DNA of 64,000 bases from Beaufortia kweichowensis (Eukaryota > Chordata > Actinopteri > Cypriniformes > Gastromyzontidae): contig CM032801.1 of NCBI GenBank assembly GCA_019155185.1, positions 4,765,351 through 4,829,350 of the forward strand, given 5' to 3'. The position numbers were made by a program, and so were the translations under genes. This document shows positions 49,385 to 61,860 of the stretch, in pieces. Below the pieces are notes generated by a model. The model worked only from the letters and a program-made list of their open reading frames with translations. It was not told the origin of the DNA and did not search any database. Position 1 is the first letter of the stretch; each line of letters opens with the position of its first letter.

Positions 49385-52199
49385 GAAAAGAATCTGGGGC
49401 ACCACCAGACAGTTTTTAACTTGAGAAATACTATTCTGGTCAGATTACTGTAACAGTTATTGCCCCTTTCATTACTTTATGTACATCTTAAACCGGGGGC
49501 CACATAGTTTTACATGGCCTATCAATTGGCCTGAAAATAATTTTTAGCTTCTGTATATTTTGATCTATACATTTTCTCACCATGGCTTAATAAACTAATT
49601 TAAAGTAAACAGACAGTTTTACTAATTACAGAATGTGTAAACATATAGTTACAGTAAAAAACTGTCCATTAAATTATCCATTAAATTGTTCAACCGTTTC
49701 ATGATATTTAAAAAATAAATAAATAAGAAAACCACCTGGTTAGTCGCCCTCTTTGAGACCCCTGGTGTGCATATTTCTGTAGGCCAACATGCATTGCAAA
49801 GATCATGCTGCCTTACAACAGCAAGCCATCACACTATTGTACATTTTAGACATAGCTCAGATGTGTATGTGTCCATTGCTTAATACTATTCCCAATAAGT
49901 CCTGATCTCAGGTTTCTAAAATAACATTTAATATCAGGGAAGGGAATAAAATTACGGTTCTTTCCCCGGCGTGTCGGCACCCAGGACTGCATAGTCTCTG
50001 TCACTCCGAAGCCGAAGGACTGTTTAATTATGCGCTTCAATATCAACTGTGTGCTGTTCTTCTCTCTGTGCAGTCAACAAACTCCAGTTTGGCTTTTGAA
50101 AAGTGATCATTAAGGAATAAGCTGTCTGCGGAAGGGACTTATAAAAAGAAAAGATTACTAAGAGGCTGCTGCCTTTGTGACGCTTACACTGTAATTAACA
50201 GTTTTAAATGTGAAGAGAGAGGGCTTTGCTCATAATTAAAGTCAGACATGATACACTAAACACATCCCTGAAATCCCTCCAGGAGAAAGATAAGGGCTAT
50301 TTTACTAACAAGCTATTGTACTCTGATGAGCCGGCGAGAAAAGGGCAATAGAATGAGTCTGCCAGCATGGAGCTGTATTTATTTGTATTTGAAGTATTTA
50401 TTGCAAGGGCATGAGATAAAGACCAAATAAAATCTTATATAACAATACACCAGGTAAACAGTACCAAAAAAATCTGATGAATAGTAATATTATGGTTGAC
50501 TAACACTTGCTAGCTTCAATTTAAAGCTCACGATACAATTGTTTTTAGCCTAAAATTAAAGCCTAAAAATATGTATCATTGCAACTTAAATGAAGTAAAA
50601 TCACTAAAAGTTTTCCTTCCGCTTGAAAAAATAGTCCCTGAGCAACTCTGATATATGTTAATGTTGCTAAGGGTGGTTGCCAAGGGTGATGCGCAGTGAT
50701 ACACAGAATCAATATGTAATGCGATCATTTACCATGAAGAAAAAACATAAAGCTATTGACCAATCAGAATCGAGGACTGGAACTAACAGTTTTAAAATGT
50801 ACATAATGTTAATACTTTGAGTTTTCTGTTACATATCTGTAAAACATGAGACAGTCCTTAAAATGAGCGACTGCCTGATAAAAGTCTGACTACTGAACTA
50901 GGGAGCATAAATGATAAAATCAAGGATTGAGCTGATGAAAATTAGGATGCCCATGTGACCACAGCAGGGTTTCAGTAATCTCATATTTATAGTGCACGGT
51001 AACTCATTTGTAACTGTCTTTATAAATCACCAGATATCTGTGGCCGAATAATTTTGTTGCTTCCAAAACCAATTAAAACTTCATTAAATGTGAAACTAAT
51101 TAACTGATGAGTGCACAAAATGTGCATGGTAAAAGACATCACCAGCCAAAACTCATTACAACCGCTCGCTTTTTTCCTACTTACACAATTCGCTGTCCTC
51201 TTTTTGCCAATGTGCAGAAGGAATAAATCAAAAGATAATTTTATCCTTCTAAAAATCTATAAACTAAAAATTATTCTTCTAAGCTTGTTAGTAAAATAGC
51301 CCTTATCTTTCTCATGGAAATCTCCTTTAAACCTTAAATTAAAGGGTCATATCATGAAAAATCCTCATCTTTTGAAATAAAAAGCTCAGTGTGTGGACAA
51401 TTCAGAACTGCAAAAGGTTTTTGTGTCAAAGTGAATACCTTATGAATGGTCACATGTACTGTTAGATGACTATTCAGTATTCAGCAACATGATCCTTTTA
51501 GTCAAATCCTCTCAGTCAAAGAAGAAATAAAAGCACAAGATTGAAAATGGTTCTGTAAAAACAAAAAAGTTTGATTTATTATCGGTCTCATACAACTATA
51601 CTGTACATTGGATGTGCATGTATATATCTTCTTTCTAAATTTTTTTCAAAATATATTTTACACACATGCACACATAATTTACACTAACAGGGATGTGGCA
51701 TAGATAGGGTTTCATAAACTTTTGTACAAACAAACTTTTGAAATCTGCCGTATGTGCACATGCAAACTTCTAGGACAAAACCCACATAAAGTTTTCTGCA
51801 CGTGGCCCAGATCTCATTATTACCACTAACAACAGATGCGTTCTGAAGATGACAGACACTCATTTATTGTTTTCGAAGTCTGTGCAAACCTCCGTATAGT
51901 CTTACAGTAGGGCTCACAGAATTAAATATGTGAGAACATTGTGTGACAGCTACTGATAGAGGACCAATAATATCAACACAATCAAACGCTGATGAACAAG
52001 ACATCATTTCACAGTATATTGTGTTTTACAGAGAAATGTCAAAGAGTTAGAAGTGTTTTAAATGTTGGTGTCATCTTTAAAAATATATACAGCACAAAAT
52101 TGAATTAACAAGTGTGTAAATAAGATGCAGGAATATTTCAATGCATGTTGTATCTGGTTAAGCAGGAGAGTGGGTGGTTGAATAAAATGCCAGATGAGC
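49385..52199. other. Intergenic stretch with a small repeat near 50664-50800
   Basis: 50750-50799 (AGCTATTGACCAATCAGAAT then AGGACTGGAACTAACAGTTTTA) is the inverse of 63081-63130, marking an interspersed repeat. A plus-strand acceptor-like TTCTTCTCTCTGTGCAG near 50073 is followed by a frame that closes after ten codons. No gene is supported. Confidence 0.4.
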
Positions 52200-52204
52200 A
52201 ACTG

Positions 52205-52564
52205 TTGTTACGGTACCGTTGCAAGGAGGCGAGAAGACAAAGTCAGATAAGTAAACCTTTACTATTTTAGAAACTCAATCAGGTCAATACATCCATGGAA
52301 ATAAGGCAAAACTTCAAAACATAAACATCCTTGGAACTTCAGGCAAACCAGGCACATGCACGGCACACAAAGGAAACAACATCCAGTTAACATCAACACA
52401 CGAAGATGAACAAAGGAAAATACACAGCTTAAATAATAGTCCATTAATGAAGGTGCCAGGTGAAGGTGATCAGGTCTGATAGCGGGTGACAAGGAACAGG
52501 TGTGGTGCAGCAGGGAATCATGGGAGATTGAGTCCAAGGGGAAGGTGAAGGGAGAATCGTAACA
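52205..52564 (-). mobile_element. Solo LTR of a retrotransposon
   Basis: On the minus strand the element begins TGTTACGATTCTCCC and ends GGTACCGTAACA, the TG...CA form of LTRs, about 360 bp long. AACTG lies on both sides (52200-52204 and 52564-52568, sharing one terminal base), matching a 4-5-bp target duplication. A TATTTAAG motif in the minus sense (near 52430) could be its TATA box. No internal gag or pol sequence is present nearby, so this is the product of LTR-LTR recombination. The open frame inside it is not a gene. Confidence 0.7.
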
Positions 52565-52568
52565 ACTG

Positions 52569-55454
52569 CGTCTGTATTTATATTTAAAATTTTGTTTTTT
52601 ATAAATTTTTATTTTTCCCTATGGACCAAAACTACGTGACGCTGCCTGTAAAATCCAGACAGAAAGTCCCAAAACGTTAATTCTGAAATTAAAAGTATAA
52701 AAGTCGCCAAAGCAAAAAAAAAAAAATTTATAATACTGAAATTAGTGATTTCATTGATGCTATGTTTATTATTTTGCCCAAAAAATACTGGCAGTTGGCT
52801 TCCCAAAGATGATTTAATTGCCCTTAATCAGTCCGTAATAAAGTTACATCAAAGTTACATTTTAACTTATTGTTCTTTACAAACAAAACCACACAAAAAA
52901 AGCTTTTAGTTTGGTTTTCACAGACATGGTCATATATGATCATCTTTTAAAAAGTATGTAGACATAAGGCCTACATTCTGAAATCCTGTTTGAAATGTGT
53001 TCGTATAGATAGTGGGTCAAAAGGGCTAAAGATATCATCCCTGTACCATGAGAGTTCCTCAAAATAAAACATAATGGAAAAGTTCGTTTCTGGAGCCAGC
53101 GAGGCAGATGGGCTGAGAGTAAAAACCGTCGCCCACTTACCAGACTTAATAAGCTACGAGAGAAGAATCACTGTGGCTTTTCCAAGTCCAGATCCAGGCC
53201 AGTTCCATCCGGACACATCTTTCCATGTCCTTGCACACATCCGAATCCTACGGCATCTGTCAGAAAGATTTGTTCTTTTCCTAAAGTGTGTCCAGAAGAG
53301 AAATAAGACCATAAACAAGATTACACTGAACTCCATCTTGAATTAGACAATCTACTCTGCCCAAGCTTTTAATGAATTCTCATAAATTTATAGCTTACCC
53401 TGTTTGCAAATCTGAATATAAAACTGTCAGTAGGCCTTTGCTGACTTCTGCTAAGGATACTGTCAGTACCGTTGCTGGAGATAATTCAGACACAGAAAAC
53501 AACTATTTTGCACTAGCGTGACAAGATAAGCACCCGTGATTAATAGCTTTCAGATGCCAGCTACGACAAACGGCTGGTATTCACAATACAGCCTGTTCAC
53601 AAAGAGAGAGAACCAGCTTATAGATGGAGTGGGCGAGACAGAAAGTAAATATAGGGAGCTCGCTGAGTGGAGATGAGAAACAAATGAGACCTCTGTCAGT
53701 GCAGGACCGGCAGAGATTTTTAATGGCTTAATTTGAATTTCTTATCAAGCCGGTTATCTTAAGCTAATGAAATGTTACAACGCTGGATGTGGCATGTGTC
53801 CTCCTTTTTGTATTTTGATAACAATCCCTGCTGGACACTTTGCTTGAATGATTAGATTGACTAGTTTTGTCTTGACTGTACTTGCGGTTTTATGTCACAA
53901 ATCAAATTCTATGAAACAGTGGCCAAGTAACTCGTACCGCACACCTCGTAACATTGAAGAACCATATTATAATAAAGAATTTGAGGGGATTGAGATACCT
54001 CGGGTAACTGCTACTTGTAAAGTATTTATTTCACGGATTATAAAATACAGTTGGTATTGCAATATTAATATAAAACCATCTCATATTTTAAGCAAAAATT
54101 TGGTAATTACAAACACCAGCAGCTGTTAATTACAGTAAACTCATAAATAGTTTACGTGTTTTATGGCAAAATGCAAGTGAAGAATCAGACCTCCTTCCTC
54201 TCACGCATTGTCGCTGAAAGAACTATTGGCTGGATTAGGATGAATCCTTTCTGATCACCTTTTAATAAAAACCAGAAGTCATAGGCCACCGATTTGAAGC
54301 TTCACTCACATCATTTTAATTTGCTAAATTACCACAACGTCCATCATCACTCTCATGAGACCATCTTCCTGACCTGACTGCAAACACACAACATTAAACA
54401 TACAGTACATCCAAACCTGCAGGATTGAACTACAAGTTTGCTTAAATATATTTGTATTTAAAATGAGATCATCTTGAGGTCACAAGAAAATTAAAAAGGA
54501 ATAGTTTAAAATGATCTCATCATTTACTTACGGAGATGTTGCAATGTGCTTACTGTTTTCTTTCCTCTGTAAAAGACAAAATGAGACATAATGTTTAGTT
54601 TTTTCTCACATTAAAGGCACTGTAGGTGATGTGGTCATATGTAGTTGTTTTATGACACTTTTACAATTATTTTCTGTAACTTTAAAGTTTTTAAAACAAA
54701 TATTTTACAGGGATAAAATAGCATAATAAAAACTTTTTTTAGTTTAGTTTTTTAGGTACCTCCTGAAATATTATCACACATTCAGCAACAGCACATTCTA
54801 AACTATATTGTCTCTGTATCTGTCTCTGCATATCTGACCTCTAACCAATTGTAAATGATACTATCTCAACCCTGGGACATATGCATATCAAGCACGTGGA
54901 CAGAATCACAAATTAGAGAAAAGTGTTGGGTTTCTCTGCAGATATCTCTGCAAGTCACTAGCTTAGTTTTTTTTTTAATCAGTTTTAGTGAATTTTAGCA
55001 GTCAACACAATCTTCTCCTCCTGGTCGAGGATGTAATTGGGGAGGACAGGTGCTCTTCCTCTCTCGTCCCTGATCCGGTTGGTGTGTGTAAATGAACGGC
55101 TCTGTGTTGTGAAGGGCAGGCAGCAGCTAATTAACGTCTGTGTCTCAGAACAGAGTCTGGAGCTGTTCATCATTAAAGGGCAGCCGAGGGCTGCGGGTCG
55201 CAGTCTAACACAATGAGAGAAATTCCTCAGAGAAACACATGCACACACTCTCCAAGTAAATGTTCTGTGAGCTATTGCTAAACTAAAGCCTCCTTTTCAT
55301 ACCAATGTGGCCTTTTTTCACACTACCGTCAATTACAGAAAGAATCTGTGAGCAATTGCAGTTTTAACTGGAACCATTAGAAGTCATTTGAGTAATTTGT
55401 GTTGGAAAGGGTAATTGAAATCATTAATGACCAGCTATAAAAAAGTAATTGTTT
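52569..55454. other. Gene-poor stretch with one exon-like segment
   Basis: 53141-53256 (minus) lies between acceptor AAATCTTTCTGACAG and a perfect donor CTG|gtaagtgg but is closed in all three frames, so at most it is an untranslated exon. 54985-55250 is GC-richer with a GCTAATTAACG homeodomain-type site near 55125. No coding gene seen. Confidence 0.35.
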
Positions 55455-55555
55455 CAGGTGGTGATCAAAAGCTACTTACAGCAAAGAAAGCCAGTGGAGC
55501 TTCTATATATCATCATGACATCCATTTTTTCTTCCTATTAAAACCTAAAAATACA
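55455..55555 (+). repeat. Copy 1 of a ~100-bp dispersed direct repeat
   Basis: GTGGTGATCAAAAGCTACTT, then ACAGCAAAGAAAG and GGAGCTTCTATATATCA match copy 2 at 57206-57310 with scattered substitutions. The plus-strand frame reads VVIKSYLQQRK..ELLYI and the corresponding frame of copy 2 reads VVIKTYLQHRK..ELLYI. The origin is unrecognised. Confidence 0.6.
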
Positions 55556-55643
55556 TTTTGAAAAAGTTGAATGAGTAACTGAAATCATAAATGACAAGCT
55601 TTCTCGTGCTACAGTACTTAACTACTACATTTGCAAAAATGTG

Positions 55644-55862
55644 TATACATTAAAAAGGCTGGGTTACTTTCAACCCACGGTTGGGTCAAAAAAGGACAAA
55701 CCCAATCGTTGGGTTAAATTAATTTAGAAAAAGTCCATATTTGTCCCAACAACCAGGTATTTTAGGCTAAAACAACCCATCATAGGTTAATTTATAACCC
55801 AATGGTTGGGTTTATCCATTTTCTATCCCAACCATGGGTTAAATAATCTTTTAGAATGTATA
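55644..55862. mobile_element. MITE with AACCCAA/TTGGGTT internal repeats
   Basis: The termini TATACATTAAAAAGG and TCTTTTAGAATGTATAG are imperfect inverted repeats. The inside consists of alternating TTGGGTT and AACCCA blocks able to fold back on themselves. This is a common cyprinid MITE type. Confidence 0.65.
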
Positions 55863-55929
55863 GTAGTTTACAACAGAATAACAAAAGCAAATCGGAAATA
55901 TCCCAGAAATTAGCCCTTGTTTCACAACA

Positions 55930-56122
55930 CATAAAACCACAAAAACATGATTACTATGGCTAAACAATAGTAACCACAAATTAACCATGATTTTGCTACG
56001 GTAACCATAGTTTAACCATGGTATTTGTAGTAACTGGTAACAGTGGTTATACAATGGTCATCAATCTGGTTGCTACACTTTTACTATAATAAAACCATGG
56101 TTAATTTTCATAAGGGTACTTT
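55930..56122 (+). mobile_element. AACCATGGTTA-type interspersed repeat
   Basis: GTAACCATAGTTTAACCATG (about 56001-56020) and AAAACCATGGTTAATTTTCA (about 56091-56110) end in AAGGGTA. The same family lies in reverse at 39398-39640. Confidence 0.55.
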
Positions 56123-59100
56123 ACAACCACAATTTTTAAAATCATCACTATTTAGGACCCTTTTACACAAATGTGCCTTGCATATGCAAAATAAACATAT
56201 TTCCAAGTTGCAACATGTATTAGGTCATGTGACAACAACCATGCTAACGTTTAACACTAATTGCATTGTCTTTTCACTTTTAAAATGAAAAGCATTGAGT
56301 GTATTCTCAAGCAGTTACAAACACAGCCGAAGTCTTTAGGAGTCGCTCGGATACATTTAACGCTGGTGATCCATAAGATTTGCGTGAGCACAGAGCTCAC
56401 CGTGTCATGTTCTCATTCGCTCTCTCTCACTAACCTACACTAGAATCAATTAGGTGTTAACACATCGACTGCTTAACATTAACGGACTGGCTATAAGATA
56501 GGCTGTGTGCTTCTCGATTAGTTTTTAAATGCTGGGATGATATTAGAACGCATGCTCTGGGGAATACCTCTGAGTTTGTTTAGACAGGCAGCTAAAATTT
56601 GGGCATATCCGACTCACATATATTTAGTTCTTCATTTAATTCTTATCACAGCTACTATACTGTGACACATCATGGTATCATAGTAGCGTTTAAGTTATCA
56701 CTATTGATATTGACTACACTGTCTGAACAAATGGATTAAATTAAATCATTATTAGAAAATAACACTGCACGCAAGCAGATGTAAACATACAGTCAATTGG
56801 CTTTTTCCAACAAATAAATAAGGAAAATCCTTCTTTGATTAATTGCAGGGCTTTCTCATTGTGGTGCAGGTGGAAAGCCTGCACAAGATAGATAGACTTT
56901 CCATTGCCCAAGTGGAACTAAAAGGTTTTATTTCGAGCCAAATTCTTCAGACTTTAAAAGGTGGTCGATCCATCAGAGGAAGCCAACCTGCTTTTAACCT
57001 TGTTGCGCTGTACGACCTAAGAGAGCCTATAATTGTACAAAAGCTAAAAATGTTTATCATCACAAATAAAATTTGACACAGAGCGCAAAAGGTTGCTGTA
57101 ACACCCAAACATGAGATATCTACCTTTTGTGCTTCAATTGAGGTCAATGTGACCCAGGAACAGATAAAATAATTTTCATCCAGGAAATCCTCTCAGAGGA
57201 AAACAGGTGGTGATCAAAACCTACTTACAGCACAGAAAGCTGCTGGAGCTTCTATACATCAACAAGAAGACCCAGTGGGGTGAAACCATTTAATATCTTT
57301 TCACTGAAACCTGGAAAAAATGTGTACAGTTTATTAAAAGATAGGGCTATCACAATATCAGATTTTTACAACAAGACTATTTTGGCCAACAGAATTAATC
57401 TTTGGATTTTGCTGTGGAGTTTTTACTAAACTATTATGCTTATAATAAAATTGATATGCATTACTGTATTAATGTGTTATTCCAAAAATAAACGCAGCAT
57501 ACAGCTTTGGAACGACATAATATTGATTAAATATGTTCCCCTAAGTGTGTATTTATGTAGGACATGGTTAGATGTCACCTTTAACTTCAATGCCATGTAC
57601 AAACACACATCAGTTAATACTTAAAGTCAACATTATGCAGAACGTGCCGGTGTATGTACACAGCAGGCCAACAGCAGAATAAATCAAACAAAAGAGAAGG
57701 ATCTAATCCTACAATTACCAGATTCACACTGACCTTGCTCGCAGATGGAGGCCCGTGTTCTCTCCGGCTGCACTTGTTCTCTTTCCAGGAAACAATCTAT
57801 GGTGACGTTGCCAACAGCTAGTGATGGAGTGGGCTATCAGACTCAGTGGGCTGCATGGCTGGTTTGAAAGTATCTTTCACTGTTTCTAGCATTTTCCTTG
57901 CAAAAAAAGCAGATGTTTGGACATGTTATGGTCATGCGGTGACGTGTGTTTCTATGGTGATGCAGGTTGGGGAAATTGGGATAGGATCTGTGTGCATACT
58001 ACAAAACCAATAAAAATATAGACTGCATATTGAAGACACATTACAGCATTAAATGACAGCTCATCCATAAACGTTGCTATTATTTGCACACAGATTCAAA
58101 CATCCTTTGGTTTATGCTGACAAAGATACGGCATGGAGATTTTTAGAACACTTCGACTACGGTTGTGGGGACATTAAGAAAATGATAAATGATGACAACA
58201 TGATTGAAAAACGTACAAAACGTTATCGAGACTTTTGAGCTACAACAACCATTACAAATTTCTCCACAGACATGTGGTTTGTAGGTGTGTTTTATTATTA
58301 TTCTGGACAGTTTCTTGATTTTCAAAATAAAACATAAAAATGTACTTGGTTAAATCAGACTTTATAAAACTGATTATTTTGTCCACTCTGTGAAAAAGTG
58401 ATTTATCACATAAATTGTAAAAACATAAAAACACATACTGTAATTTTGGCACATCTCTTTTGCCTACAGTGACCCATGTGATGTAGTAAATTGTTGCCAC
58501 GGCAGGAAGAGTTATTAAAAAAAATGACCGATACAAAGCAAATAAGGCTTCCCTCTGCTCGTCCATCTATTCATGGGTCAATACAATAACGGCACCAGGA
58601 AACAATGCTGTGGACAATCTCATCGCTCCCTGTGATCCGCAGAGAGGAGGAGAACATTGAGAGGTACAATTACCCAGCACTTCCTCTCAACAGGACATCT
58701 CCACTCCACTGGACCACACTCGAAACAGAATAAACATTTGATTTGTTCTGTTGAACATGACTCCAGTGGTACTCGCTGCTAAATGGTGCAGCGTGAACGA
58801 CCTGTGAGACATTCTGGCCAATTTTCCAGCCCTGGCCTCTAAATCGCACAACCGATTGGTTTTCTCCTGATTGGTTGAGATTGAGAGAGGGAACCCTGAG
58901 CTTATTGGGCCGCATGCTGTGAAAACACAGAACATATTGCACCCGACATGTCGCAAAATGGATGTTCTTTATTGATTCTTTATAAAGAATGTTACAGACG
59001 TAATTCACTGAAAAATGTAATTCTGGCATTATTTACTGACCCCAGTGCTGTTCTTGTATAAATTCTAGGCAACTTAAATATAAGAGCATAAGGGTTTAAA

Positions 59101-59520
59101 CACAATCCCATGACAATTTATATCTATTTTATGCTTCAGGGAATTTGTGGCTATTGGTGAAATTGGTATAAATTTGTACAATCAACTACAAACAATTGTG
59201 ATGACATTGAAAAGATGACATAAAATGTGATGACATAAAAGCTCTTAATGAGCTCATCATCTGCGAGAATGACACAAGTAAATTCTTAATCAATTTAGAG
59301 TTATTCATTAGAAACCAATAGACTAAACACTGAACATACTTTGTTCGAAATTGTTTGTTCCCTCCTGTAAAGTTGGTGAAATGTCACTTACGCCCCTCTG
59401 GTTCTGACACCTCGATTTATACATACTTTTGCCTCAGATATGATTGTGGTATGTTTTTAATTTGTACTAATAATCCTATGTTTCATTTTGTATGAACTCA
59501 TACGAAACGACCATGTGTTG
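56123..59520. other. Gene-poor stretch
   Basis: It contains an unexplained open frame at 56843-57076, the second copy of the 100-bp repeat (57206-57310), and a small minus-strand exon-like segment (57734-57796; donor CAAG|gtcagt, weak acceptor). 58560-58960 is GC-richer and contains a short plus-strand frame beginning MLWTISSLPVIRREEENIER. None is convincing as a gene. Confidence 0.3.
57206..57310 (+). repeat. Copy 2 of the ~100-bp dispersed direct repeat
   Basis: Same order of blocks as 55455-55555. The frame VVIKTYLQHRKLLELLYINK continues to a stop at 57281-57283. In the minus sense both copies share a donor-like GCT|gtaagtag in the same place and a frame ending YRSSxxFLC before it, so they could also be duplicated minus-strand exons. 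Confidence 0.6.
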
Positions 59521-59672
59521 CATACATTTACGCATTTGGCAGATACTTTAATCCAAAGCGACTTACAGTGCATTATACTTTACATGTTTTTCTGAGTATG
59601 TGCAATCCCTAGGATCAAACCCATGACCTTAAAGTTGTTACCACCATGCTCTAACCACTGAGCTACAAGATC
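59521..59672 (-). mobile_element. tRNA-derived SINE, near full length
   Basis: On the minus strand: head TGTAGCTCAGTGGTTAGAGC, then GGTCATGGGTTTGATCC (B box) and tail TGTAAGTCGCTTTGGATTAA followed by GCCAAATGCGTAAATG. Same family as 34186 and 48703. Confidence 0.85.
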
Positions 59673-61675
59673 AGCTGGGTTTGAAACAACATAAGGTTGA
59701 GTAAAAAGATGAACTATTACTTTAAGAAACTCATTTGGGAGAAGTTTCCCAGTAATTCCTATAGCTGGACCCAGCCTTAAACTCCTCTGTATTCAGAGCC
59801 AGTAATGTGGCGTGCTGTATAAGACTTACTGGCCTAAGTAACAGTCCGTTCCTTCAAGTGCCAATTAAAATAATAAAAAAAAAAGAGTAGCACTGGACCG
59901 TCCTCCACACTCTCCCTCGCTCTGTTCCACCTTCCCTCCCATCTTTTTACTGTATCCTGGCGCTCTCATTCATTTAGCAGATGAATAAATGGAGAGGGAA
60001 GAGTGACTTGCTGCTTTCTAATGTGCAAATGCATTTGTATAATTGTGTCATGCTTGCATTAGCATGAGGTTTCAGGTGCCTAATTGCTCAGCTTTAATAT
60101 TGCAGCGAGTGCTCGTTCCCTAACAGCGCCGTCCTATTGTCCTACAGAATGGCCTCTCAAATGAAGAGAAATAAAGGAACAAAAAGAAACTTTTATAGGC
60201 TTAGCAGTGAGTGTGAGAGAGAACGAGAGAAAAAGAGATGACGAGAGTCTTGTTCAATTTGTCAGCTCCGAACCCTTAAGACTGAGTCCATTTTTTGAGT
60301 GATACTTTACCACCAAGACACAAAACAACAATGCACCTCGCTCTGAGTACACATCACACTTATCAGCTCGCAGCGGAGAGCATGTGGCCGATAAAGTCAA
60401 GGGTGGTTACGGAGAAGTGCAGACTAGCGCGCTGAGGAATCATCCGAAGGTTTTGGCAGCAGTGGCCCGACTCTGCAACAGAAGCAGCCAAGAGAAAGTA
60501 TATATATCAGTTTATCAGCAGAATAATGAAGCTAATACTACTCCATTATTAGGATTGTGTGACCTGAGGGCCTTCTAGAAAACAAATTGAGAGATGACAT
60601 GAGTAAAGGGGTTCGGAATAATTAACATAAATGACTCAATTTGCTTGGAACCTTCTCCCGAAAGGTGTGCGGCTACTTTCATCGATATTTTTGTAGGGCA
60701 GGAAATTACATTGAATTTATTAGCAGATGAAAATGTAACTTATACGTTTTAAATAAATCACATACGGTTACTAGAAAATGTTTTGACTCTATTCTGAATA
60801 GATTATGTTCAAAGTACAATGCTAATAAATTCATACATCTATTTCATTTGGACTACAATTGCTATGTTCTTTGGAAACCCATAGGTCAACAGTAATGCTA
60901 ATGAACTACTATTATATCTTCTTATTATTATTATTATATACAGCAAGCCACCTGTTAAGATGACCTCTTACCTGTGGTAAAAATTACAAAATACTATACT
61001 GTATTAATCTTAAATATAAAAATATAAAATCTTTTAAATTCCAGTGTGATGTTTCGAAGGAATTATAACATACAAGTAGTTTCTGCCATCTTTGCTTCAA
61101 CTTTATTTCAAAAACATTTGATACCATGCCAATGTTCACTAAAATCACAAGAAAATAATTCATCACTAAAATGACAAAATATTGGTGACTTGACTTAAAC
61201 ACTTTTAAGGCATCTACCAGCAAAGTTAAACCAAATGCTGACCTCCTATATACAACAAGCTAGTCACATGACACATCAGTCACATGACCATGTCCAGCTG
61301 ACATGCCAACAGGATGTGCAGGTGAGTAGATTTGTACTTTACTTGAAAACACCTAAATAATTTGATAAACGTGAAAAACCTTATCATTGGCAAATTTATT
61401 GGGTACATATGTTTTAGAGGCAAAATAACACACAATAGAAACACAAAGAAGGTGTGAGGTAGAAATGTGAGGTAATGATGGCGTATGCATTATGAGTTAT
61501 GATTATTAAATATAGCTCAAATCAAATCATTAAACTCAACTTCATATATCCCTTATAAAACCATACGCACATTAATTTAACGCGCATAAAGTTCAATACT
61601 ATCAGCATTCCCAAAGTAACTTTATTTGCTTTACATTCTATGTCACACCTGCGATTTCTAAAGCGAGAGTCTTAC
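59673..61675. other. Gene-poor stretch
   Basis: 59880-60620 is mixed in composition and may hold regulatory sequence, for example an ATTTGCAT octamer-like site in minus orientation near 60027. The remainder is AT-rich. No gene seen. Confidence 0.35.
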
Positions 61676-61860
61676 CGTCACTTTGCACTGAAGCGGAAGA
61701 AATCTCCACAACACCAGAACGCTTCGTGTTTGAGGCGCGTCGACGCGTTTCCCGCGCTGTCAGTCCCATAATCCAGCACCAGAGCGCGAGCGTGACGCAA
61801 GCCTCCCGTGAATGAATGAGACGAAAAAGCTCGCGCACGCCCAGAGTAAAGACATCGTTG
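61676..61860 (-). promoter_or_regulatory. CpG-rich block with a strong minus-strand donor: possible first exon
   Basis: This short island has a far higher CpG density than its surroundings and ends, in minus sense, at AGTGACG|gtaagact, a consensus 5' splice site. An ATG at 61769 (minus) opens a frame beginning MGLTARETRRRASNTKRSGV that crosses to the donor in phase 1. A second ATG-less frame is also open. I recognise no protein. The combination of CpG island and donor is what a vertebrate first exon and promoter look like, pointing to a gene transcribed leftward through this window. Confidence 0.45.

Noticed and set aside
52262..52537. 91-codon minus-strand frame
   Set aside because: It lies wholly inside the solo LTR and has no known domain.
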